Positions 1 to 5,430 of a stretch of 6,608 nucleotides of DNA are shown piece by piece. The notes below the pieces were generated by a model. It ran no database searches and was not told the origin of the DNA. It was given only the letters and a program-made list of their open reading frames with translations. The DNA lies in the NCBI GenBank assembly GCA_937875395.1, contig CALNCU010000164.1:1-6608 (forward strand), in the 5' to 3' direction. This stretch comes from an uncultured Armatimonadota bacterium (GTDB taxonomy: Bacteria > Armatimonadota > UBA5829 > DTJY01). How positions within the stretch are numbered: the stretch's first letter is position 1; every line of letters starts with the position of its first letter. The position numbers were made by a program, and so were the translations under genes.

Positions 1-55
1 AGCATCCTGGGGAACCTTGACCGTAAACCAGTATTGCTTGTTGGTCCCTTTGGCC
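1..55 (+). repeat. Left copy of the 55-bp direct terminal repeat
   Basis: These bases are identical to 6554-6608. They encode part of MAKGTNKQYWFTVKVPQDA of the glycosidase on the minus strand. A coding origin and the exact length of 55 point to an assembly overlap, meaning a circular path or a collapsed repeat, rather than a biological terminal repeat. Confidence 0.97.
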
Positions 56-1563
56 ATCACGACCGGCATCAACTGTGATGCGTCTTTAACGGGAAACGCT
101 TCCAAGCTTGGGCGGGTGCCTATTCCGGGCAATGGATGCCTGCCGCTTATGCACGTATATTTTGCGCCATCAGGATAGGCCAGTTTGAGCAGATTATCCC
201 CGGTCGCCTCGTCCACTTTTACCAGCGAATCGTCATGCAGTATGAGTTCAGGAATAAAGCATTTGCCGGACTTGAAGATTACCCCGTCCCCGGACTGATA
301 CCACCATTTTACTATCCCTATATCTATGCTTGATCTGGGAATGATATGATTGCCGGAGACAGACTTCAAATCCGTGACGACCGGCAACAGGCCGTTTATA
401 CCACGTGCGGAATATACTATCAGGCTTGCAGGCTCGTATTCCCCCGGACAGGCCTGTATTTTTATCCTCTGAGCAGTGTTATCTGATATAAAAACGGCAT
501 CAGGTTTTATCCGCTTGTTTGTGATGGGGTCGCCTGCAAAGACGTATACGTCACGCCCCAATATCTTACCATTTTTAATACCGGCAATTACTTTGCCTAT
601 ATTAAGAATTTCTTCCGGGATATTCTTGCTTATATCGGTAAACTGCACCAGTGTCAGTGCATCTGCATGACCGGCATAATCATTTATTCTGGCCTGCAGG
701 GCGAGAGTAGCCTCCCTGGCATTTGCCAGATACGCATTTCCGGAATCCTTGGCAAGCAAGGCATTAATGCGGCTCAGCAGCCTTTGAACCGCCAGCTTTG
801 TCTGATTCACCTCTGCTGCAGGAATTGCCTGCGTTTCATTCTTTTCTATCTCTTCCAAAGTAAGCGCACGATTGTAAATCTTTATGCTGTCTATAGCGCC
901 GTTCAGGATAGCTCGCTCTTTGGCTGATAAATTGCCGTAAAGTCCTATAACCAGATTGTCCTTCTCATTATTAAAGGGCATGTCACGTGCCGAGCCATCC
1001 CCTGCAGGGACGCCATCTATATATAACTTTAGCCGTTCGCCTCTTTTTGCCGTGCATGCCAAATGGTGCCACTCGTTTATCTTAAGTTTTGCGCCTGCAA
1101 CCGAGTTATAAACCTTGCCGGTATTTGCATCCCTTATATATAGATACGGGAAGCCGTCACCCCTCCAGGCGTGTGTCAACATGTATCCACCGTTATCACC
1201 GCTGTATCTATTCACTATACAGCCGCCTTTTAGCGAATACGGCTTGACCCATGCCGAAATAGTTATCTCATTAGAGATATTGAGATTAGCGGCTTTTCCG
1301 CAATCAACGTAACTGTCTATACCGTTGAATTCCAATGCCTTGCCATCTCTGCCGCCAACCCACTTTGCGCCGCCGTGTATAGTACCGTCAATGCCGTTTC
1401 CGCTCCTGTCCTTGATAACGCTACCCTGTCCCTCATCCATAGTCCAGTAAGCCACAAGGCCGTCATCCGCCGTGGTGCGCGCATTCGCCGTTCCGGTCAG
1501 CATCAAAACAGCAGCCAATATAATTGAAAACCCCATACATATAGATTTTGCACTATTCTGCAT
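1..1563 (-). CDS. Copy B, N-terminal part: secreted LamG / GH123-like (DUF4091) protein, truncated by the left window end
   Basis: The frame is open from ATG at 1563 to base 1 (521 codons, no stop or frameshift when read through). Residues 1-28 form a Sec signal peptide (hydrophobic FSIILAAVLMLTG, cleavage likely after TANA). Residues about 34-245 are a LamG/concanavalin-like domain (DGLVAYW, GKALEFNGIDSYVDCG, NEWHHL, KLYIDGVP, IKIYNRALTLEEI). A helical linker follows (about 246-335), then a beta-rich domain resembling the N-terminal sandwich of GH123/DUF4091 enzymes (IKPDAVFISD, CPGEYEPASLIV, DIGIVKWWYQSGDG, KQYWFTVKVPQDA). It is about 60-65% identical to copy A by eye, and has a 5-8 residue insertion before LNGAIDS. 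The catalytic part is missing here. It is supplied in frame by 5423-6608 if the 55-bp end repeats are joined, giving 897 aa. Start 1563 was chosen for its signal peptide and the GAGGG upstream. The predicted role is extracellular glycan binding and cleavage; the substrate is unknown. Confidence 0.88.
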   Translation of the reverse strand, partial: MQNSAKSICMGFSIILAAVLMLTGTANARTTADDGLVAYWTMDEGQGSVIKDRSGNGIDGTIHGGAKWVGGRDGKALEFNGIDSYVDCGKAANLNISNEITISAWVKPYSLKGGCIVNRYSGDNGGYMLTHAWRGDGFPYLYIRDANTGKVYNSVAGAKLKINEWHHLACTAKRGERLKLYIDGVPAGDGSARDMPFNNEKDNLVIGLYGNLSAKERAILNGAIDSIKIYNRALTLEEIEKNETQAIPAAEVNQTKLAVQRLLSRINALLAKDSGNAYLANAREATLALQARINDYAGHADALTLVQFTDISKNIPEEILNIGKVIAGIKNGKILGRDVYVFAGDPITNKRIKPDAVFISDNTAQRIKIQACPGEYEPASLIVYSARGINGLLPVVTDLKSVSGNHIIPRSSIDIGIVKWWYQSGDGVIFKSGKCFIPELILHDDSLVKVDEATGDNLLKLAYPDGAKYTCISGRHPLPGIGTRPSLEAFPVKDASQLMPVVMAKGTNKQYWFTVKVPQDA

Positions 1564-1573
1564 AGCAAGCAAT

Positions 1574-1580
1574 CCCTCTC
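1574..1580 (-). promoter_or_regulatory. Ribosome binding site of copy B
   Basis: The minus strand reads GAGAGGG about 10 nt before ATG 1563. It is weaker than the GGAGGT sites of the other two genes. It favours 1563 over the in-frame ATGs at 1536 and 1503, which lack a comparable site and would cut into the signal peptide. Confidence 0.5.
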
Positions 1581-1624
1581 ACAATGTTTTTGTTCACAGT
1601 TTCTTCCTGAGAATCTCTTACTGG

Positions 1625-1677
1625 ATGGCGGGATAGCGGCAGCACTCTTGGGTGTCAATCTGCCGCTATTCCACCAT
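1625..1677 (-). repeat. Long imperfect inverted repeat (hairpin) between copy A and copy B
   Basis: Arms 1660-1677 and 1625-1642 pair over 18 positions on the minus strand, with one A-C mismatch and one T-G wobble. The core AATAGCGGCAG region contributes ten uninterrupted pairs. The loop is 17 nt (1643-1659). The hairpin lies 62 nt before the start of copy B and about 90 nt after the stop of copy A. No T-run follows it, so it is not a standard intrinsic terminator. It could be an mRNA-processing or stabilising hairpin, or a site that uncouples expression of the two paralogues. The structure is seen directly; the role is unknown. Confidence 0.6.
1630..1658 (-). promoter_or_regulatory. Possible but weak promoter for copy B
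   Basis: A perfect TTGACA (-35 consensus) lies at 1658-1653 on the minus strand, in the loop of the hairpin. Seventeen bases further on is TATCCC (1635-1630), a poor -10 matching only three of six positions. Spacing and position before copy B fit a promoter, but the -10 match is weak and TTGACA may occur by chance. Confidence 0.2.
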
Positions 1678-1767
1678 GATTTTCTGTTACTGGCAGCCGT
1701 GCCGGTGCTCATCTAAGCCTTTAACCGTACTTAGCCGGGTGATATGTTGTGGCTGATATATTTCACT

Positions 1768-4428
1768 TCATTTGCCAAGACTGAGTATTCGGCGGATAAT
1801 CTCCGACCGGACCGTGCTCAAGTCACGGGTGCTCAGGTCTGCCGATTTCAATCCTGCCAGGTACTTTTCGGCTTCCTGCGCGGCCTTTACTTTGCTCCCG
1901 TCTTTTGATGTTTTGGCGCTCTCAACGGCGTTAATCAGCGTGGTAAGATACCTGATATCATCCACGCCCTCGCGGTAGCCCTCCCACTGGATGGTATCTA
2001 TCACGCCATCAACGGTGGGGTACGTCATGTTGTGATGACGCCAGCCGTAATAACTTGCATCAAAATCATTCCATGTCATAGTACTATCACTGCCGTTTTG
2101 GTAGGCATAAGTGCAGGCGCCGTCATAGTCGTTTTGCCAGAGTAGAAGTCCGTAGTTTCTTCTGTAAGTTTCAGGTTCCTCTACCCCTCCCTGTGGATTT
2201 GCATACGACCATATTTTATGGCCTTTATCATGCCATGCTCTAGCTTCTTTGGAATCAAGCCCACCAAAGCATACCAGCAAATCCTGCATATCACCCATCC
2301 TGGAGATATTCTCATTCCTGGTTCCAGCAACAAAGATTTTGGCCCCGGCATCATGTATTGTCTGCCAGCCCTCTCTTTGATTTGCCAGGCGGCTCCCCAC
2401 AGCCTCATCTACACCGTATATATACATATCGCTTATTCCATAGGCTCTGGCAAAATCGGAGAGTTCCTTTGTACGCTTTGCTAAAATTTGCTGAGCATTT
2501 TTATTTTGCTGCGAACCCGTGGAAAATGCAGGTTTTATGCTGCGGTCACGGATGAATCCCAGGTAGTAGAGCGGCCCCTTCATGCCTATCTTCTGCCGGA
2601 TTGACAGATACTCGCCAAGCAAAGCTTTATTATCGAGCGGTTGGTAACACGTTGGATTGGTTACACCATGCTGGTACATATTCCTAAGTTCTGCTTCTAA
2701 TTGCTGCCTGTTTTTTTCCTCGGAAGAGATTGTGCCGCCATTTTTGCCAAGATAACCCCGGTAATAGATACTAGATGTATAGTACGGCTCTGCCAGCTTT
2801 ATAGGCAGTACCTCTACCTCTATGTCTATGGCACTAGGTGAAATCGCTTTACCGCCCGCGGTTAAAGCTATTTTGCCCTTGTATGTACCCGCGGCCGCAT
2901 CCTGGGGAACCTTGATAGTCAACCAGTACTGCTTGTTCCTGCCCTTGCTGATATCTGCCGGCATAAGATGCAATTCATCTTTGACAGGAAAAGTACTCAA
3001 GTTTGGAAGTGAGCCGATACCCGGCAGCGGCCCATCGATGCTTATACGTACATACTTATCACCATCGGGGTAAGCTAATCTGACAAAATTGTCGCCGGTC
3101 GTTTCATCCACTTTCACCAGTGAGTCGTCATGCAGAATCAATTCCGGGATAAAGTACTTTCCGCCTGTACATTTGATAACTCCATCACCGGCCTGATACC
3201 ACCATTTTACTATCCCAATATCCATGTTATTTCGTGAGATAATTTTGCCGCCGTATGCGTTTTTCAGGTCAGTAGGAGTGAGCAACAGATTGTTTAGATC
3301 ACGTGCGGCGTGTATTATCAAACTCGCAGCCTCATATTCTCCGGGACAGGCGCGAACCTTTATTTTCTTAATGGTTTCATCCGATATAAACACCGCATCT
3401 GGTTTTATCCGATTATTCGAAATGGGTTGCTTTACAAAAACATACGCATCGCGGCCTTGTATCTTGCCGCTTTTAAAGGCGTTAATCGCTTTGCCAATCA
3501 TAAATATCTCTTGCGGTATACTTATATTTAAATCATTAAATTGCCCTAAGGTTAAGGATTCTGTGTGGCCAGCATAACCATCCACCCTGGCCTTCAAGGC
3601 CAGGGTGTGGTTCTTTACATTAATCAGATATCCGTTTGCGGAATGTTTTTTAAGCAAAGCATCAACTTGGCTTAGCGAACCCTGAATTTTTTGTTTCATC
3701 TGGTTCAGCTTCTCCACAGGGAATGCCTGTGCCTCACCATTTTTGATCTCTTCCTCAGTAAGCTCGCGATTATATATCTTCACATCTTCAATGACGCCGT
3801 TAAGTGATTCGCTGTATCTTCCTATAACCAGTCTATCAACATCATTGCTGAAGGACTTATCCATGGCACCACTACTCCCAACAGGAGCACCGTCTATATA
3901 TAGTTTAATTCTACCGCCCCGTTTAGCAGTAGCCACCAGATGATGCCACTCATTCAGCGTCAATTTGCGATAGTCTCGAGCACATGAAAACACAGCCCCT
4001 GTTTTTGTTTCTCTTATATAGAAATCCGGAAGACCGTCTGTACGCCAGCAGGGTGTTAGGAAATACCCTCCGTTTGTGCCACTATACTTGCTAACTATAC
4101 CGCCGCCTTTCAGCGAATACAGCTTGACCCAGGCCATTATAGTTATCTCCTCAGAGATATTCAGACTGGCCTTATTTCCGCAGTCAACATAAGTATCAAC
4201 CCCGTTGAACTCCAGCGCCTTTCCATGTTTTCCATCAATCCATTTTACGCCGCCACGTATAGTGCCGTCATTGCCGTTTCCGCTTTTATCCTTGATGACG
4301 TTGCCCTGGCCCTCGTTCATCGGCCAGTGAGCCACAAGGCCATCCGGCGATGCGAGAGCACCAGGCATTCCGCTGAACAACAGTGCCACCGCCAATATAA
4401 CCGAAATACCAATGCCCACCGATTTCAT
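1768..4428 (-). CDS. Copy A: secreted LamG-containing GH123-like (DUF4091) putative glycoside hydrolase, 886 aa
   Basis: Residues 1-26 are a Sec signal peptide (MKSVGIGISVILAVALLFSG, likely cut after GALA). Residues 29-228 form a LamG/concanavalin-like domain (DGLVAHW, GKALEFNGVDTYVDCG, NEWHHLVATAKRGGRIKLYIDG, VKIYNRELTEEEI). Residues 229-330 are a helical linker. Residues about 335-540 form a beta-sandwich like the GH123 N-terminal domain (CPGEYEAASLII, DIGIVKWWYQAGDG, WLTIKVPQDAAAGTYKGKI). Residues 541-886 are a DUF4091/GH123-like TIM-barrel domain. Within it, IYGVDEAVG places an adjacent Asp-Glu pair at 674-675, where GH123 enzymes carry their substrate-assisted catalytic pair. WSYANPQGGVEEPETYRRNYG, then WEGYREGVDDIRYL at 815-828, are family hallmarks. 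GH123 members release beta-linked N-acetylgalactosamine, but most DUF4091 proteins are untested, so the substrate is open. No C-terminal anchor is seen; it ends in LGK. The start at 4428 is preferred to an ATG at 4467, because 4428 has GGAGGT 8 nt upstream and gives a clean signal peptide. It lies 35 bp after the pseudopilin, probably in the same operon. Confidence 0.9.
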   Translation of the reverse strand: MKSVGIGISVILAVALLFSGMPGALASPDGLVAHWPMNEGQGNVIKDKSGNGNDGTIRGGVKWIDGKHGKALEFNGVDTYVDCGNKASLNISEEITIMAWVKLYSLKGGGIVSKYSGTNGGYFLTPCWRTDGLPDFYIRETKTGAVFSCARDYRKLTLNEWHHLVATAKRGGRIKLYIDGAPVGSSGAMDKSFSNDVDRLVIGRYSESLNGVIEDVKIYNRELTEEEIKNGEAQAFPVEKLNQMKQKIQGSLSQVDALLKKHSANGYLINVKNHTLALKARVDGYAGHTESLTLGQFNDLNISIPQEIFMIGKAINAFKSGKIQGRDAYVFVKQPISNNRIKPDAVFISDETIKKIKVRACPGEYEAASLIIHAARDLNNLLLTPTDLKNAYGGKIISRNNMDIGIVKWWYQAGDGVIKCTGGKYFIPELILHDDSLVKVDETTGDNFVRLAYPDGDKYVRISIDGPLPGIGSLPNLSTFPVKDELHLMPADISKGRNKQYWLTIKVPQDAAAGTYKGKIALTAGGKAISPSAIDIEVEVLPIKLAEPYYTSSIYYRGYLGKNGGTISSEEKNRQQLEAELRNMYQHGVTNPTCYQPLDNKALLGEYLSIRQKIGMKGPLYYLGFIRDRSIKPAFSTGSQQNKNAQQILAKRTKELSDFARAYGISDMYIYGVDEAVGSRLANQREGWQTIHDAGAKIFVAGTRNENISRMGDMQDLLVCFGGLDSKEARAWHDKGHKIWSYANPQGGVEEPETYRRNYGLLLWQNDYDGACTYAYQNGSDSTMTWNDFDASYYGWRHHNMTYPTVDGVIDTIQWEGYREGVDDIRYLTTLINAVESAKTSKDGSKVKAAQEAEKYLAGLKSADLSTRDLSTVRSEIIRRILSLGK
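3583..3607 (-). repeat. Perfect 11-bp-arm hairpin inside copy A
   Basis: CACCCTGGCCT (3583-3593) and AGGCCAGGGTG (3597-3607) are exact reverse complements around a 3-base loop. The hairpin lies within codons for TLALKARVDG in the helical linker. Copy B keeps the protein sequence pattern (TLALQARIND) but only a short remnant of the pairing. Codon constraint and chance may therefore explain it. No T-run follows. Confidence 0.5.
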
Positions 4429-4436
4429 AATATTCA

Positions 4437-4442
4437 ACCTCC
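4437..4442 (-). promoter_or_regulatory. Ribosome binding site of copy A (decides the start)
   Basis: GGAGGT on the minus strand lies 8 nt before ATG 4428. The in-frame ATG at 4467, which overlaps the pseudopilin stop as ATGA, has no Shine-Dalgarno sequence and would add 13 polar residues before the signal peptide. This site shares GGAGGTTGAA with the pseudopilin site. Confidence 0.8.
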
Positions 4443-4463
4443 ATGTTTTTATGTTTATGTCTT

Positions 4464-5180
4464 TCATGATTGGCTGGGATCAAACCATTTTCTAGCCGCG
4501 GTGCTACCCAAAGCTTTCGCCGTTATCCATGACACATGGCCGTCACACCAAATGTAATTGCCGCCGCCATTATGCCTTTGACAGAAGCCGTCTGCGCCGG
4601 TGAGCCCATTTTGCGCGGTGGCGTAAAGATAGAAACAACCATGTGACCAATCCGAGCCGGTGCCGGTGTAGACATAGGAATCGTTTGTCTCCCCCGCCAT
4701 AATGATGCTGGAAGGCTTTTCAATAGCTGTTACACGAACCCAGTCCGGCTGATTTTTTCCGGGGAGCCATCCCAGGTAGATAAAATTCCACCCATATCCG
4801 CCATAATCGCCGTTGTCTCCATAGGTAGAGTTGCCGCAAGACTTGCTTCCTTTGCTTGGACATCTGAAAACACCGTTTTCAACGGTATGAGCTGTTATGG
4901 GCGAAACAGATAGATAAGGGGCTATCAGTTGTTTCCAGTTTAGGTTTTGCACGTAAAATGAAGTTGCTGTACCTGAGTGTGGAAAATATTCATCATAGTC
5001 CTGAGTATACTGCATGCATGCTATCCCTATCTGTTTCAGGTTATTGGTGCATGTTGCCTGCCGGGCCTTCTCACGTGCCTTGGCAAAGACCGGAAACAGA
5101 ATTGCCGCCAGTATTGCTATTATGGCTATAACTACTAGCAACTCAATTAGCGTGAATCCTTTTCTGCTTAGGTAACGCAT
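4464..5180 (-). CDS. Pseudopilin-like DUF1559 protein with H-X9-DG motif, 238 aa
   Basis: The N-terminus is a type IV prepilin signal: short positive leader MRYLSRKG, prepilin-peptidase cleavage expected between Gly8 and Phe9, Glu13 at mature +5, and a hydrophobic helix through about residue 30. AKAREKARQATCTNNLKQIG and QDYDEYFP follow, typical of DUF1559. The C-terminus carries the prepilin-processing-associated H-X9-DG motif (His203, then nine residues, then Asp213-Gly214, continuing HVSWI). Length is normal for shorter DUF1559 members. Such proteins are multi-copy in Armatimonadota and PVC bacteria and are thought to be pseudopilins of type II secretion/type IV pilus-like systems; their exact roles are unknown. 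Cysteines (44, 107, 114, 182, 200, 212 approximately) suggest an exported, possibly disulfide-bonded head. It sits immediately upstream of copy A (35 bp), suggesting co-transcription. The start at 5180 has AGGAGGT 6 nt upstream. Confidence 0.93.
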   Translation of the reverse strand: MRYLSRKGFTLIELLVVIAIIAILAAILFPVFAKAREKARQATCTNNLKQIGIACMQYTQDYDEYFPHSGTATSFYVQNLNWKQLIAPYLSVSPITAHTVENGVFRCPSKGSKSCGNSTYGDNGDYGGYGWNFIYLGWLPGKNQPDWVRVTAIEKPSSIIMAGETNDSYVYTGTGSDWSHGCFYLYATAQNGLTGADGFCQRHNGGGNYIWCDGHVSWITAKALGSTAARKWFDPSQS

Positions 5181-5186
5181 GTTTCA

Positions 5187-5193
5187 ACCTCCT
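5187..5193 (-). promoter_or_regulatory. Ribosome binding site of the pseudopilin gene
   Basis: AGGAGGT on the minus strand, 6 nt before ATG 5180, is a near-ideal Shine-Dalgarno. It suggests strong translation and confirms the start, which also gives a correctly short prepilin leader. Confidence 0.85.
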
Positions 5194-5260
5194 CAGGTCG
5201 TTTTTACTGTAACTCCTCTTTTAGAATTATTGCACTATACATTACTCTCTTGGGGTGATT

Positions 5261-5331
5261 GGCGGAAAGTAGATAAACAGATGGCTGATTCTATCTGATT
5301 CGCCAAGGTATATTTCGCCCCACTTTCCGCC
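5261..5331 (-). repeat. Inverted repeat with alternative pairings in the pseudopilin leader
   Basis: GGCGGAAAGT (5261-5270) and ACTTTCCGCC (5322-5331) are perfect 10-bp arms separated by 51 nt. Inside, CAGAT (5278-5282) pairs with ATCTG (5293-5297). In addition TTGGCG (5259-5264) is complementary to CGCCAA (5301-5306). The downstream arm on the transcript could thus pair with either of two upstream segments, as in attenuators. It ends about 80 nt before the pseudopilin start. It matches no riboswitch class I recognise. Confidence 0.45.
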
Positions 5332-5347
5332 CGCCACTATTACATCT

Positions 5348-5358
5348 GCACTAAGTGC
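5348..5358. promoter_or_regulatory. Short palindrome, possible operator
   Basis: GCACTAAGTGC is a perfect palindrome around a central A, 5-bp arms, 168 nt before the pseudopilin start. Its size would suit a dimeric regulator half-site pair, but a match this short can occur by chance. Confidence 0.2.
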
Positions 5359-5403
5359 GACAGGAATTTCTCTTGCCGCTTCCTTTATAGCGTACTATTT
5401 CAT

Positions 5404-5430
5404 GCAAATAGCCCTTTTAGGACTATTTGC
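5404..5430 (-). terminator. Hairpin overlapping the stop codon of the right-hand glycosidase part; terminator-like but without a T-run
   Basis: On the minus strand, arms GCAAATAGTCC (5430-5420) and GGGCTATTTGC (5414-5404) form 11 pairs, one of them T-G, around a 5-nt TAAAA loop. The TAG stop (5425-5423) lies inside the left arm. The following ATGAAATAGTACG has no T-tract, so this is an atypical terminator at best. It may protect the 3' end of the mRNA or affect termination of translation. Confidence 0.4.

Larger units (their letters stand above)
1564..1767 (-). other. Intergenic region between copy A and copy B (204 bp)
   Basis: No credible gene is seen. The region holds the 1625-1677 hairpin, a weak TTGACA-based promoter candidate and the leader of copy B. 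The leader shares an ACAAAAACAT-like stretch with the leader of copy A (CATAAAAACAT before GGAGGT), which may be a remnant of the duplicated ancestral upstream region. No T-rich terminator follows the stop of copy A, so read-through from copy A into copy B is possible. Confidence 0.5.
5181..5422 (-). other. Structured intergenic / leader region upstream of the pseudopilin (242 bp)
   Basis: No convincing ORF is present. The region contains an inverted repeat (5261-5331), an 11-nt palindrome (5348-5358) and the hairpin overlapping the upstream stop (5404-5430). It is the longest non-coding stretch, so the promoter of the pseudopilin/copy A operon should lie here. I cannot pick a clear -35/-10 pair. 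TATAGT and TGTAAT occur, but without a good partner. Confidence 0.5.

Noticed and set aside
1503..1712. 69-aa minus-strand frame upstream of and overlapping the start of copy B
   Set aside because: It runs through the hairpin and out of frame into the copy B signal peptide, has only a weak AAGG before the ATG, and has no recognisable domain.
3224..3577. Plus-strand 117-aa open frame, the longest antisense one, and other plus-strand frames
   Set aside because: They are antisense shadows of the glycosidase and pilin genes, with no domain, no ribosome site, and equivalent frames appearing opposite both paralogues.
4429..4467. Start of copy A at ATG 4467, overlapping the pseudopilin stop as ATGA
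   Set aside because: The overlap looks like translational coupling, but there is no Shine-Dalgarno. The extra 13 residues spoil the signal peptide, whereas ATG 4428 has GGAGGT at good spacing.
5181..5422. Known riboswitch, tRNA or small RNA in the pseudopilin leader
   Set aside because: The inverted repeats are real, but no conserved riboswitch core or tRNA cloverleaf could be recognised.
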